64,000 nucleotides of DNA from Lentzea waywayandensis (GCF_900115955.1 NZ_FOYL01000002.1:186001-250000); one strand, 5' to 3'; numbered from the stretch's first letter, positions 24,887 to 36,598 are shown. Made by a program: numbers and translations. Notes: generated by a model from the sequence alone, not told the origin.

Positions 24887-27453
24887 ACCCTGTTCTCCTC
24901 GTACACGGGCAGCGAGATGACGACCGTCAGACCGCCACCTGGAGTGTCCTCCGCGGTGATCTCGCCACCCATCGCCTCGGTGAATCCCTTGGCCACGCTC
25001 AAACCCAGGCCGACGCCGGGTGTCGCATCGCGGTCGCCGAGCCGCTGGAACGGCGTGAAGACACCCTGGACGGCCTTCTTGTGCAGCCCGGGGCCGTGGT
25101 CGACGACTCGCAGCTCCACTTGGTCGCCGTGCGCGCTGGCGCGCACGGCGATCTCCGGTTCGTCCTGCGCCACCTGGCCATCGCCGTCGACGTCGACCGG
25201 GCGGCGCGGCGACATGCGGCCGTGGCGCAACGCGTTGTCGATGACGTTGGCCACCACCCGTTCCAGCAAGCCGATGTCGGCGCTCACGGGAGGCAGGTGC
25301 TCGTCGACGCTGACCGAGACCGTGCTGCGCTCGTCCACGGCGGACAACGCTCTGGCGACGACCTCGTAGTAGCCGACCGGGCGGATGACCGGAGCGACGG
25401 ATCCGGTGGCGAGGCGGGAGGAGTCGAGCAGGTTGTCCACCAGACCGTTGAGCCGGTCCGCGGATTCCTCCACGGTCTCCATGAGTTCCACCGTGTCCTC
25501 TTCGGACAGTACGAGCTCACGGTCGCGGAGGCTGCCGATCGCGGCCTTGATCGACGTCAACGGGGTGCGCAGGTCGTGCCCGACAGCGGAGAGCAGGGCG
25601 GTGCGCAGCTCCGTCGTCTCGACCTTGCGCTGCGCGACCCTGGTCTCGTCGGCCATCCGCTGTTGCCGCAACGCCATCAGCGCCTGTCCCGCAGCGGCCT
25701 CCAGGACGCGCTGGTCACTGGCCGGCAACGTCCTGCCGCGCAACGCGAGGTGGATGTCGGTGGTGACGGCGATGTCGGCGTCGGCCTCGTCCGGATCGTC
25801 ACACGGCCTCGCTCCGACGCACGCGACGCGTTCCCAGTCGCTGCCCCGTTTTTCGAGCAACGCCACCGATTCGAGGCCGAAGTTCTCCCTGATCTTGTCC
25901 AGCAGGCGCGCCAGCGGGTACGGGCTGGTGAGCACCGTGCGGGAGTAGGAGGCGAGCAATGCGGCCTCGGTGCGGGCGCGCGCACCCTGCTCGGCCAGCC
26001 GGGCCGCGCGGTCCACCACCAGGGCGACGATCGTCGCCACCATCACCATGGCCGCCAACGTGATCACGTTCTCGGGTGAGTTCACGGCCAGGCTGTAGTA
26101 GGGCTCGGTGAAGAAGAAGTTCAGCAACCCCGCGCCGAGGAACGCGCTGAACAACGCCGGCCCCAACCCGCCAAGCAGTGCCACCACGCAGGTGGCGAGC
26201 AGGAAGCCGACCAGATCGGTGGAGTAGGTGATGTCGTCGCGCCAGAACAGGCCGAGCACGGCGGTCAGGCCGGGAAGCAGTACCGACGCCAGCCAGCCCG
26301 TGAGCTGACGTGTGCGGCTCAGCGCGTTGACGCCGATCTTCCAGCGCAGACCGCGCCGTGCCTCGTCGTGGGTGACCATGTGCACGTCGATCGGACCGGA
26401 ATCGTGGATCACGGCGGCGCCGATGCCCTCGTCCAGCGCGCGAGCGAGCCGTGACCGCCGTGAGGTGCCGAGCACGAGCTGAGTGGCGTTGACGCCGCGG
26501 GCGAACTCCAGCAACGCCGTCGGCACGTCGTCGCCGACCACCTGGTGGAACGTCGCGTCCAGACCCTCGGCGACCTTGCGGCACTTCGCGATCAGCTCGG
26601 GGGTCGCGCCGGTGAGCCCGTCCCCGCGCATGACGTGCACCACCAGGAGCTCGGCGCCGGCACGCAACGCGATCCGCCGGGCGCGACGGATGAGCGTCTC
26701 GCTCTCCGGGCCGCCGGTGATCGACACGACGACGCGCTCGCGGGCCTCCCACGTGTCGGTGATCCTCTGCTCGTGCCGGTAGCGCTGCAGAGCCACGTCG
26801 ACCTGGTCGGCCACCCACAGCAGTGCGAGCTCGCGCAACGCGGTCAGGTTGCCGACCCGGAAGTAGTTGCCCAGCGCGGCGTCGACCTTGTGCGCGGCGT
26901 AGATGTTGCCGTGCGCGAGTCTTCGCCGCAGTGCCTCCGGAGTGATGTCGACCAGCTCGACCTGGTCGGCGCGGCGGACCACCTCGTCCGGCACGGTTTC
27001 CCGTTGCTGGACACCGGTGATGCGCTGGACGACGTCGTTGAGCGACTCGAGGTGCTGGACGTTGACCGTGGACAGGACGTCGATGCCCGCTTCGAGGAGT
27101 TCCTCGACGTCCTGCCAGCGCTTCTCGTTGCGCGAGCCGGGCACGTTGGTGTGCGCCAGCTCGTCGACGACCGCGACCTCGGGCGCGCGGGCCAGCAGGG
27201 CGTCGACGTCCATCTCGGTGAAGTCGACGCCCCTGTGCTGGAACTCCCTGCGGGGCAGGATGTCCAGGCCGTCGAGCAGGTGCTGGGTCTTCTCCCTGCC
27301 ATGCGTCTCGACGAGCCCCACGACCACATCGGTGCCGCGCTCCCGGCGCCGGTGAGCCTCGCCCAGCATGGCGAAGGTCTTACCGACACCGGGAGCGGCG
27401 CCGAGGTAGATCCTCAGCTCGCCCCTGCGACGCTCAGGCTGCGTCGATGGCAC
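24883..27453 (-). CDS. kdpD: Sensor histidine kinase KdpD
   Basis: 856 residues from a GTG that overlaps kdpC by 20 bp. In order: KdpD N-terminal domain with Walker A-like GAAPGVGKT (18-26), a universal-stress-like domain (about 240-370), four membrane segments (about 385-490), a GAF-like region, HisKA with H626 in GHDLRTPL, and an HATPase domain with N-box NVIDNALRHG. Between the N-box and the G1 box is an insert containing a complete EF-hand-like loop (residues 754-765, DVDGDGQVAQDE), which is not usual in KdpD. The protein senses potassium and turgor and phosphorylates KdpE. Confidence 0.95.
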   Translation of the reverse strand: MPSTQPERRRGELRIYLGAAPGVGKTFAMLGEAHRRRERGTDVVVGLVETHGREKTQHLLDGLDILPRREFQHRGVDFTEMDVDALLARAPEVAVVDELAHTNVPGSRNEKRWQDVEELLEAGIDVLSTVNVQHLESLNDVVQRITGVQQRETVPDEVVRRADQVELVDITPEALRRRLAHGNIYAAHKVDAALGNYFRVGNLTALRELALLWVADQVDVALQRYRHEQRITDTWEARERVVVSITGGPESETLIRRARRIALRAGAELLVVHVMRGDGLTGATPELIAKCRKVAEGLDATFHQVVGDDVPTALLEFARGVNATQLVLGTSRRSRLARALDEGIGAAVIHDSGPIDVHMVTHDEARRGLRWKIGVNALSRTRQLTGWLASVLLPGLTAVLGLFWRDDITYSTDLVGFLLATCVVALLGGLGPALFSAFLGAGLLNFFFTEPYYSLAVNSPENVITLAAMVMVATIVALVVDRAARLAEQGARARTEAALLASYSRTVLTSPYPLARLLDKIRENFGLESVALLEKRGSDWERVACVGARPCDDPDEADADIAVTTDIHLALRGRTLPASDQRVLEAAAGQALMALRQQRMADETRVAQRKVETTELRTALLSAVGHDLRTPLTSIKAAIGSLRDRELVLSEEDTVELMETVEESADRLNGLVDNLLDSSRLATGSVAPVIRPVGYYEVVARALSAVDERSTVSVSVDEHLPPVSADIGLLERVVANVIDNALRHGRMSPRRPVDVDGDGQVAQDEPEIAVRASAHGDQVELRVVDHGPGLHKKAVQGVFTPFQRLGDRDATPGVGLGLSVAKGFTEAMGGEITAEDTPGGGLTVVISLPVYEENRV

Positions 27454-27958
27454 GGTTGAGCGCCGTCACGTTGACGGTGGTGGTGAACGTGCCCTCGGTA
27501 GCGGCCTCCACCAGTTCCTTGACCTTCTCCACCGGCAGGCCGCTGGCCCTGGCCACCCGTGACACCTGGATCTCCGCGTACGCCGGGCTGATGTTCGGGT
27601 CGAGACCGGAAGCGGACGCGGTGACAGCGTCCTGCGGCACCTGGTCCTCCGGCACGCCTTCGCGTTGTGCGATCGCCGTACGACGTTCGTCGATCACCTT
27701 GGTGTAGTCCTCGTTGAGCTCACCCTTGTTCGAGCCACCGGACGCGGGCAGCGTCGCGGCGGACGGCCGCGGCACGAAGTACTTGTCGCCTTCCCTGGCC
27801 ACCGCGACCAGGGTCGTGTCGACCGCCTCCGCGTTGCCGTGCAGGCCGGGGATGCGGGACACACCCCACACCGCGGCCGGGTAGGCCACGCCGAGGATCA
27901 CGGTCAGCGCCAGCAGGATGCGAAGTCCTGCCCACGACTGCTTCAGGAAGTTGTCCAT
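27434..27958 (-). CDS. kdpC: Potassium-transporting ATPase subunit KdpC
   Basis: 174 residues, a little shorter than the E. coli subunit. One N-terminal membrane segment (about 11-33) is followed by the conserved extracytoplasmic domain with SGLDPNISPAYAEIQ and RVARASGLP. KdpC stabilises the KdpFABC complex. It follows kdpB by 4 bp and overlaps kdpD. Confidence 0.96.
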   Translation of the reverse strand: MDNFLKQSWAGLRILLALTVILGVAYPAAVWGVSRIPGLHGNAEAVDTTLVAVAREGDKYFVPRPSAATLPASGGSNKGELNEDYTKVIDERRTAIAQREGVPEDQVPQDAVTASASGLDPNISPAYAEIQVSRVARASGLPVEKVKELVEAATEGTFTTTVNVTALNRAIDAA

Positions 27959-27962
27959 TGGT

Positions 27963-30025
<2,063 letters not shown>

Positions 30026-30029
<4 letters not shown>

Positions 30030-31648
30030 AGCAAAGCCTCCGCGATGGGACCAAGAGCGAGAGCGGGAACGAACGTCAGCGCGGCGACCAGCACGATCGC
30101 GCCGGTCAGCAACGTCGCGAACAACGGCCCGGTGGTGGGCAGCGTGCCCGCCGTCACCGGCACCTTCTTCTGCGCCGCCAACGAACCGGCCAGTGCGAGC
30201 ACCGCGATGATCGGGATGAACCGGCCGAACAACATGCACAGGCCCAGCGACGACTGGAACCAGTCGTTCGTCACCGTGATACCGGCGAACGCCGACCCGT
30301 TGTTGTTCGACGCCGACGCGTAGGCGTACAGAATCTCCGACAAGCCGTGCTCACCAGGGTTGTTCAGCGCACCCTGGGTACTCGGCAGGATCGCGGCGAT
30401 CCCCGCGCCGATCAACAACACCGTCGGCATCGCGAGAATCGACACCGCGGCCGCCGTGACCTCCTTGCGCCCCAGCTTCTTCCCCAGATACTCCGGCGTA
30501 CGGCCGACCATCAAACCCGCCAGGAACATCGCGATGATCGCCATCACCAGAATGCTGTACAACCCCGTGCCCACACCACCCGGCGTCATCTCACCGAACA
30601 ACATGTTCAGCAACGTGCCACCACCACCGAGCCCGGTGAAACTGTCGTGCAACGAGTTGATCGCACCCGTCGACGTGCCCGTCGTGGAATTGGCGAACAA
30701 CGCGCTGCCGGAGATCCCGAACCGCAGCTCCTTGCCCTCCAGCGGACGCAGGCCGTTCGCCTCCGCCACCCAGATCACGGTGAGCATCGCCGACCAGATC
30801 ACGCCCATCACACCCAGCAGGACATAACCCTGCTTCTTGTTGCCCACCAACTGACCGAACGTGCGGGTCAGCGCCACCGGGATCACCAGCAGCAAGAAGA
30901 TCTCGATCAGGTTCGACCACTCGTTCGGATTCTCGAACGGGTGCGCCGAGTTCGCGTTCAGAACACCGCCACCATTGGTGCCGAGCTCCTTGATGGCCTC
31001 CTGGCACGCCACAGGCGCGTTCGCCACCACCTGACCATCAACGTCCACACCGGACTTGAGACTCATCGTGACACCCGTGATGATCAGCACGATCGCCGCG
31101 ATGAACGCCAACGGCAGCAGAATCCGGATCGCGCCACGCACCAGGTCGACCCAGAAATTGCCGAGCCGATCAGTCTGGCTGCGCACGAACCCACGGACCA
31201 GGGCGATGGCGACGGCCAGGCCGACGGCAGCCGACACGAAGTTCTGCACCGTCAAACCGATCATCTGAACCGTGTGACCCATGACCGCTTCCGGCACATA
31301 GGACTGCCAGTTCGTGTTCGTCACAAAACTGATCGCCGTGTTGAACGACATGCCCTCCGGCACGTTGCCCCGATCGAAGTTGAACGGCAACACCGACTGG
31401 ACCCGCTGGATCACGTACAGGAACACGATCCCGACGAACGAGAAGCCCAGCACGCCGTACGCGTAAGTGCTCCACTTCTGCTCGGCGCGCGGGTCGATCC
31501 GCGCGAACCGGTAGATCGCCAGCTCGACCTTCGAGTCCTTCTCGGATTGGAAGACCCGCGCCATGTAGTCGCCGAGGGGCCGGTACACGACCGCCAGGGC
31601 CGCGATCAGGATGCCGACCTGCACCAGGCCGGCCACGAGAGGTGACAT
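30026..31648 (-). CDS. kdpA: Potassium-transporting ATPase subunit KdpA
   Basis: 540 residues, mostly membrane-spanning, with selectivity-filter-like segments [17 protein letters not shown], and [11 protein letters not shown]. KdpA is the K+-conducting subunit related to KcsA/Trk channels. It begins directly at the kdpF stop (TGATG overlap) and overlaps kdpB by 4 bp, so subunit stoichiometry is probably set by translational coupling. Confidence 0.97.
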
Positions 31649-31749
31649 CAGAACTTCTCCGGCCTGATGAGTGCGATGAACAGGTAGACGATCAAGGCGA
31701 GCGCGATCACGCCCGCGATGACGTTCGCGACCAATCCGGTGCCGCTCAC
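31648..31749 (-). CDS. kdpF: KdpF small membrane subunit
   Basis: 33 residues starting at GTG 31749: MSGTGLVANVIAGVIALALI followed by VYLFIALIRPEKF. One membrane helix and the LIRPE(K/R)F tail are diagnostic of KdpF, which stabilises the complex. It overlaps both neighbours (GTGA and TGATG). Confidence 0.92.
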   Translation of the reverse strand: MSGTGLVANVIAGVIALALIVYLFIALIRPEKF

Positions 31750-31829
31750 AACTTCTCCAGTCCGCGCACGGTGAGTCCCAGCAGGAGGAAGCTCACGATC
31801 AGCAGCAACGCGTAGGCCAGGTCGGCCAT
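31746..31829 (-). CDS. 27-residue membrane peptide at the head of the kdp operon
   Basis: ATG 31829 is preceded by GGGAG at 7 nt. The peptide is MADLAYALLLIVSFLLLGLT plus VRGLEKL: one membrane helix with a short basic tail. Its stop overlaps the kdpF GTG (GTGA), so it is coupled to kdpF. It is distinct from KdpF (no RPEKF tail). Similar unnamed small ORFs occur before kdpF in other actinobacteria as far as I recall. It may be an additional KdpFABC subunit. Confidence 0.75.
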   Translation of the reverse strand: MADLAYALLLIVSFLLLGLTVRGLEKL

Positions 31830-31936
31830 GACGCCGCTCCCTTCGACAACATTGATTGGTCCTGACGCGCGACAGCGTGCATCACGGAAACCCGCAGGTC
31901 AGCGCTGCCTGACAACACCTTGACACCCACGGTGGG

Positions 31937-31958
31937 TTCCTTGATGCGTTCTTTACGC
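31937..31958 (-). promoter_or_regulatory. Candidate KdpE site upstream of the kdp operon
   Basis: Read on the minus strand, GCGTAAAGAAC (31958-31948) is followed immediately by GCATCAAGGAA (31947-31937), an 11-bp tandem repeat as expected for an OmpR-family dimer. It is 108 bp before the small-ORF ATG. Related tandems occur at 32019, 39133 and 43603. The divergent promoter region 31830-32077 shows no gene. Confidence 0.5.
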
Positions 31959-32018
31959 GTGGCGACGCAGGTCTCACCCCAAGAGGTCACGGGAGGTCAC
32001 GCGGTGTGATCCGATCGG

Positions 32019-32040
32019 CCATCAAGATGTCGTTCAGGCC
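32019..32040 (+). promoter_or_regulatory. Candidate KdpE site upstream of the KimA-like gene
   Basis: CCATCAAGATG (32019-32029) is followed by TCGTTCAGGCC (32030-32040), the second unit being the more divergent. It ends 37 bp before the GTG start, a position that fits an activator at -35 with a leaderless or nearly leaderless transcript. Confidence 0.4.
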
Positions 32041-32077
32041 CCTTGTTTTCACCTGATTCGGGCGCACCCTGTCTGGC

Positions 32078-33865
32078 GTGCTCACCACCGTGCCCACACC
32101 GAAAACCCACCCCGAACCAGCCGAACGGCACCAGCTCACCGTCGTCGGCGGCCTGGCCGCCCTGTCGCTGGACGCCATGGCGTCGGTCGCCTATGGACCA
32201 GAGGCGATCGTGCTCGTGCTGGCGTTGGCGGGCGGCGCCGGTCTGGGCTTCACGTTGCCGGTCACGATCGCGATCGCGCTGCTGCTGGCCGTGCTCACGC
32301 TGTCCTACCGGCAGGTCATCGCCGTGTTTCCCGAGGGCGGTGGCGCCTACGGTGTCTCCCGCGCCTATCTCGGGCGCCGCGCGTCACTCGTCGCCGCCGC
32401 GTCGCTGATCGTCGACTACGTCCTGAACGTGGCGGTGTCGGTCGCGGCCGGCGTCGCCGCGCTGACGTCGGCGTTCCCGGCGCTGCTGCCGCACACGGTG
32501 TGGCTGTGCCTCGGCGTGCTCGCGATCGTGACAGCGGTGAACCTGCGCGGTATCGCCAACAGCGCGCGGGCGTTCATCGTCCCGACCGCCGTCTACGTCG
32601 GTTCGATCGTCGTCGTCATCCTCTTCGGACTCTTCCGCTCCGAACCCGCCGCGGCGGTGCCGACCGCCCAGGTCGAAACCCTGCAGACGGTCGGCGTGCT
32701 GTTGCTGCTCAAGGCTTTCGCCAACGGCTGCGCCGCGCTGACCGGCGTCGAGGCGATCGCCAACGCCGTGCCGTCGTTCCGCAAACCCGGTGTCCGGCGG
32801 GCGCAACGGGCCGAGGTCGTGCTCGGCGTGTTGCTGGCGGTGATGCTGATCGGCATCGCCGTGCTGATCGAGAAGTTCGAGATCCACCCGGTCGCGGGCG
32901 TCACGGTCCTGTCCCAGGTCACGACGGCCTCGCTGGGCGGCGGATTCGGCTACTACCTCGTGCAGTTCGCGACCGTGGTGCTGCTCGCGCTGGCCGCCAA
33001 CACGTCGTTCGGCGGCCTGCCGGTGCTGGCACAACTGCTGGCCCAGCACAACAACCTGCCGCACGTCTTCGCGCTGCGGGCCGAGCGTCAGGTGCACCAC
33101 TACGGCATCTGGTTCCTCACCATCACGTCCGCGCTCCTGCTCGTGGTCGCGGGCGGGCAGATGAACCTGCTGGTGCCGTTGTTCGCGATCGGCGTCTTCG
33201 TCGGCTTCACGCTGTCACAGATCGGCATGGTCCGGCACTGGCTGCTCCGGCGGTCGGACGGCTGGCGGTGGCGAGCGGCGCTGAACGGGTTCGGCGCCCT
33301 GCTCACCGGTGTGGCGGCGATCGTGGTGACCGCGACCAAGTTCACCGAGGGCGGCTGGCTGATCGTCCTCGCACTGCCGTTGCTGGTCTGGGCGATGCAA
33401 CGGGTGCACCGCGCCTACCGGCACATCGGCTCGCAGCTGGAGCTCGGCCGCACTCCCCCGGCGCCACGTCCGCACCGCTCTCTGGTCGTCGTGCCGGTCG
33501 GCACGGTCTCCCGGCTCACCCGTGACGCGATCGCCGCCGCGCTGAGCCTCGGCGACCACGTCGAGGCCGTCCACGTCACCCACCCCGACGACGAGGCCGC
33601 CACGAAGAAGTTCCTGGAGGCGTGGGAGAAGTGGGATCCGGGCGTGCCGCTCGTTCAGCTGCCCGACTCCCGCCGCCGGCTCGGCGAGCCGTTGGTCGAG
33701 CATCTGCGGGAGGTGAAGGGGCTGCGGGTGTTCGTGCTCATCGCCGAGGTCGAGCCCGAACACATCTGGCAGCGCCTCCTGCAGAACCAGCGCGGAGCCG
33801 TGCTCGCCTCCGCGTTGCGGCGCCGCACCGACGCCGTGGTGTGCCGTCTCCGCTTCCGCACCTAG
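32078..33865 (+). CDS. KimA-like APC-family potassium transporter
   Basis: 595 residues from a GTG. About 12 membrane segments (to residue 455) and a C-terminal cytosolic domain of about 135 residues. Motifs LSLDAMASVAYG, SYRQVIAVFPEGGGAYGVS, LIVDYVLNVAVSVAAG, and LLKAFANGCAALTGVEAIAN closely follow the Bacillus KimA (YdaO) K+/H+ symporter, as opposed to amino-acid permeases of the same superfamily. The C-terminal domain, with a VVVPVGTVSRLTRDAIAAAL stretch, is of the type that binds nucleotides in KimA homologues. Its position divergent from kdp supports a potassium role. Confidence 0.85.
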   Translation: MLTTVPTPKTHPEPAERHQLTVVGGLAALSLDAMASVAYGPEAIVLVLALAGGAGLGFTLPVTIAIALLLAVLTLSYRQVIAVFPEGGGAYGVSRAYLGRRASLVAAASLIVDYVLNVAVSVAAGVAALTSAFPALLPHTVWLCLGVLAIVTAVNLRGIANSARAFIVPTAVYVGSIVVVILFGLFRSEPAAAVPTAQVETLQTVGVLLLLKAFANGCAALTGVEAIANAVPSFRKPGVRRAQRAEVVLGVLLAVMLIGIAVLIEKFEIHPVAGVTVLSQVTTASLGGGFGYYLVQFATVVLLALAANTSFGGLPVLAQLLAQHNNLPHVFALRAERQVHHYGIWFLTITSALLLVVAGGQMNLLVPLFAIGVFVGFTLSQIGMVRHWLLRRSDGWRWRAALNGFGALLTGVAAIVVTATKFTEGGWLIVLALPLLVWAMQRVHRAYRHIGSQLELGRTPPAPRPHRSLVVVPVGTVSRLTRDAIAAALSLGDHVEAVHVTHPDDEAATKKFLEAWEKWDPGVPLVQLPDSRRRLGEPLVEHLREVKGLRVFVLIAEVEPEHIWQRLLQNQRGAVLASALRRRTDAVVCRLRFRT

Positions 33866-33883
33866 TAGGACATTTTCAGGCGC

Positions 33884-34726
33884 TCACGAGTCGAGGAAGT
33901 CCAGAGCTTCGCCGACGAAACGGTCGTGGTACTGGAAGATGCCGCCGTGCCCCGCGTCCGGGTAGAGCGTGAGCCTGGCGTTGGGCAGGCGCCGGGCCAG
34001 GCCCGTGGAGTTGATGCTGGGCACCATCCGGTCGTGCTCGCCGTTCGCGACCAGGACCGGATGGTGGATGACCGCCAGGTCGGCCGGCTCCTGGCGTCCC
34101 CACGCGTGGATGGCCTTGAGCTGGTTGCGGAACGCGGTGACGGAGATCGGCTTGTCCCGGTCGGTGGTGCGCTCCTTCAGCCGGTTCACGAACTGCCGGG
34201 CCGCTGCCTTGCCGGCGGCCGTGCGGGTGAAGAAGAGATACTCCTTGGGGTCCTTGAAGGACAGCGTGGCCCTCAGGATGTCGAACACCGTGATCTGGGT
34301 GACCTTGTCGATGCCCTGGCCGCCGACCGGCCCGGTGCCGGCGAGGATCAGCTTGCGCACGAGCCGCGGTTCCTCCTGAGCGATCACCTGGGCGACGAAG
34401 CCTCCCAGCGAGAAGCCGAGAAGGTCGACCTGGTCGTGTCCCAGCGCTCGGATGAAGGCGATGGCGTCGCGTGCCATCGCCTCCACCGTGCGAGGCGCTT
34501 TGCCTTGGGAGGCGCCGATTCCGCGGTTGTCGAAGGTGATCACGCGGCGCTGTGCGGCGATGCCGTCGACGACCCGCGGATCCCAGTTGTCCATGACCGC
34601 GGAGAGGTGGTTGAGGAAGATCACCGGGATGCCGGTGTCCTGGCCGAGCCGGCGGTAGGCGAACGTCGTGCCGCCGACGTCGATGGTCCTGGTCGGCGCG
34701 TTCTCGTAGCTGGTGGTCACGGTCAT
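33884..34726 (-). CDS. Alpha/beta hydrolase
   Basis: 280 residues from ATG 34726 (AGGAG at 5 nt); longer frames to 34952 and 34987 are shadows of the MDR gene. Oxyanion strand FLNHLSAVMDNWDP, nucleophile motif GFSLGG, acid in VANGEHDRMVPS, and His in PDAGHGGIFQYH. It overlaps the MDR oxidoreductase (ATGA) in a three-gene operon with an SDR, under the divergent TetR. Similar hydrolase/oxidoreductase sets respond to electrophiles or quinones. Confidence 0.9.
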   Translation of the reverse strand: MTVTTSYENAPTRTIDVGGTTFAYRRLGQDTGIPVIFLNHLSAVMDNWDPRVVDGIAAQRRVITFDNRGIGASQGKAPRTVEAMARDAIAFIRALGHDQVDLLGFSLGGFVAQVIAQEEPRLVRKLILAGTGPVGGQGIDKVTQITVFDILRATLSFKDPKEYLFFTRTAAGKAAARQFVNRLKERTTDRDKPISVTAFRNQLKAIHAWGRQEPADLAVIHHPVLVANGEHDRMVPSINSTGLARRLPNARLTLYPDAGHGGIFQYHDRFVGEALDFLDS

Positions 34727-35739
34727 GACTTCTCCTGTTTGACGGTGATGACGACCTTGCCCTTGGCACGTCCTCTTTCGACGTGGGCCAGGGCCTCGTT
34801 GGTGGAGTCGAAGGGGAAGACCCGGTCCACGACCGGCCGGATGATCCCGGCCTCGATGAGCGCGGTGATCTCGCGGAGCTGGTTTCCGTTGGCGCGCATG
34901 AAGAGGAACGAGTAGGTGACCTGGCGTCGTTTGGCGGCCCTCCTGATCCCATGGCTCAGCACGCGCATCACCGGGCGCAGGATCCACGGCTTGCCGAGCT
35001 CCCTGGCGAAGGCGGGGTCCGGTGGCCCGGAGATGGAGATGAGCCTGCCGCCGGGCCTGAGCACGCGCAGTGACTTGGCGAGCGTGGTGTTGTCCAGGCT
35101 GTTCAGCACCACGTCGTAGTCGTGCAGGACGGTTTCGAAGTCGTCCTTGCGGTAGTCGATGACGACGTCCGCTCCGAGGCTCCGGACCAGGTCGGCGTTG
35201 GCCGCGCTGGTGGTCGTCGCGACGGTGGCGCCGAGGTGCTTGGCGAGCTGGATGGCGAAGGTACCGACGCCACCGGAGCCGGCGTGGATGAGGACCTTCT
35301 GGCCCGGCTGGAGGTTCGCGATCTCGACCAGCGCCTGCCAGGAGGTGAGGCCGACCAGCGGGATGGACGCCGCTTCGGCCATGGTGAGCTGTCCCGGTTT
35401 CAGGGCCAGGTCGTCCTCGTGGATCGCGATGAGCTCCGCGAAGGCGCCGATCCGGTCCTGGTCCGGCCGCGCGTAGACCGCGTCGCCGGGCTGGAACTTC
35501 CGCACCCGCGCCCCGACCCGGATCACGACGCCGGCCACGTCGTTGCCCAGGACGAACGGAGGGCGGTACGGCAGGATGAGCTTGAACTCTCCCGCCCTGA
35601 TCTTGGAGTCCAGGGCGTTGACGCCCGCGGCGTGGATCTCGACCAGCACGTCGTGCGCGCCCACCTCGGGTTCGGGCAGGTCGGCGGCCCGGAGGTCGTT
35701 GCCGGTCTTGCGGTAGCGGTCGACGACGAACGCGCGCAT
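34723..35739 (-). CDS. Zinc-independent NAD(P)-dependent alcohol dehydrogenase / quinone oxidoreductase (MDR family)
   Basis: 338 residues. GroES-like N-terminus (AAGVNALDSKIRAGEF, LGNDVAGVV) and Rossmann domain with AGSGGVGTFAIQLAKHLGA. The zinc-binding cysteines of classical alcohol dehydrogenases are absent, as in quinone and enone reductases. The central part of a three-gene operon: it starts 1 nt after the SDR stop and overlaps the hydrolase start. Confidence 0.9.
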   Translation of the reverse strand: MRAFVVDRYRKTGNDLRAADLPEPEVGAHDVLVEIHAAGVNALDSKIRAGEFKLILPYRPPFVLGNDVAGVVIRVGARVRKFQPGDAVYARPDQDRIGAFAELIAIHEDDLALKPGQLTMAEAASIPLVGLTSWQALVEIANLQPGQKVLIHAGSGGVGTFAIQLAKHLGATVATTTSAANADLVRSLGADVVIDYRKDDFETVLHDYDVVLNSLDNTTLAKSLRVLRPGGRLISISGPPDPAFARELGKPWILRPVMRVLSHGIRRAAKRRQVTYSFLFMRANGNQLREITALIEAGIIRPVVDRVFPFDSTNEALAHVERGRAKGKVVITVKQEKS

Positions 35740-35740
35740 G

Positions 35741-36556
35741 TCAGCCCGCCATCCGGTTGAGCTTGCGGACGCTCTTGTCGAACAACGCGGCCGGGACGAC
35801 GCGGCGCAGCACGGCGACGCGTCCGGCGGTCGCGCCGGCGAGGTAGCGCGACTTCGGTTTGCGATCCGTGGCCGCGGCGGCGATCACCTTGGCGACGACG
35901 GTGGGATCGTCGCCGCCGCGCATCGACTCCTGCATCACGTCCTCGAACACGCGCCGCTGGTGTGCGTAGACCTGCAACGGGTGGTCGGCCTGCACCTGGT
36001 TGGCGTCGAACGGGGTGTTGATCGGGCCGGGCTGCACGCGCAGCACCCGGACGCCGTACTCGCGGACCTCGTGGTCAAGCGACTCGGAGTAGCCCTCGAC
36101 GGCGTGCTTGGTCGAGACGTAGATGGCCATGAACGGATTGGGGACGAATCCCCCGACGGACGAGACGTTGATGATGCGACCAGCGCCCCTGGCACGCATG
36201 TGCGGGAGGACGGCCCTGGTCATGCGCATCAGGCCGAAGACGTTGACGTCGAACACGCGCTGCGCCTGACCGACGGAGATCTCCTCGGCGGCGCCGTTGG
36301 CACCGACACCGGCGTTGTTGACCAGCACGTCGAGGCGTCCGAAGCGGGCGACCACCTGCTCGACCACGCCGTTGACGGACTCGTCGCTGGTCACGTCCAG
36401 ATCCAGGAACGTCACGCCGCCGCCGGACGTGAGCCGCGAGGTGTCGCGGCTCGTTCCGATCACCTGGAAACCCTTGCCGGCCAGTGCGAGCGCGGCCGCC
36501 TCGCCGATGCCGGAGGACGCGCCCGTCACGAGCGCTACCGGCCGGGACGATGTCAT
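35741..36556 (-). CDS. Short-chain dehydrogenase/reductase
   Basis: 271 residues from ATG 36556 (GGGAG at 5 nt); a GTG at 36568 is possible but would place the ribosome site inside the gene. TGASSGIG cofactor motif, NNAG, catalytic Ser in NVSSVGG and YVSTK. It is the first gene of the TetR-linked operon. Two copies of a likely TetR operator lie immediately upstream (36577-36598 and 36639-36660). Confidence 0.9.
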   Translation of the reverse strand: MTSSRPVALVTGASSGIGEAAALALAGKGFQVIGTSRDTSRLTSGGGVTFLDLDVTSDESVNGVVEQVVARFGRLDVLVNNAGVGANGAAEEISVGQAQRVFDVNVFGLMRMTRAVLPHMRARGAGRIINVSSVGGFVPNPFMAIYVSTKHAVEGYSESLDHEVREYGVRVLRVQPGPINTPFDANQVQADHPLQVYAHQRRVFEDVMQESMRGGDDPTVVAKVIAAAATDRKPKSRYLAGATAGRVAVLRRVVPAALFDKSVRKLNRMAG

Positions 36557-36576
36557 GATGTCTCCCACCTGATTGG

Positions 36577-36598
36577 ATTATGACCGTACTACCATAGG
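36577..36598. promoter_or_regulatory. TetR-type operator, copy 1
   Basis: ATTATGACCGTACTACCATAGG contains the imperfect palindrome TATG-nnn-GTAC-nnn-CATA. It matches copy 2 at 20 of 22 positions. It lies just upstream of the SDR start, so it should govern the minus-strand operon. Confidence 0.65.

Noticed and set aside
32041..32078. ATTCGGG motif shared between the KimA-like and corA upstream regions
   Set aside because: The distance from the tandem repeats differs (27 and 20 nt) and the motif is short; it is probably chance.
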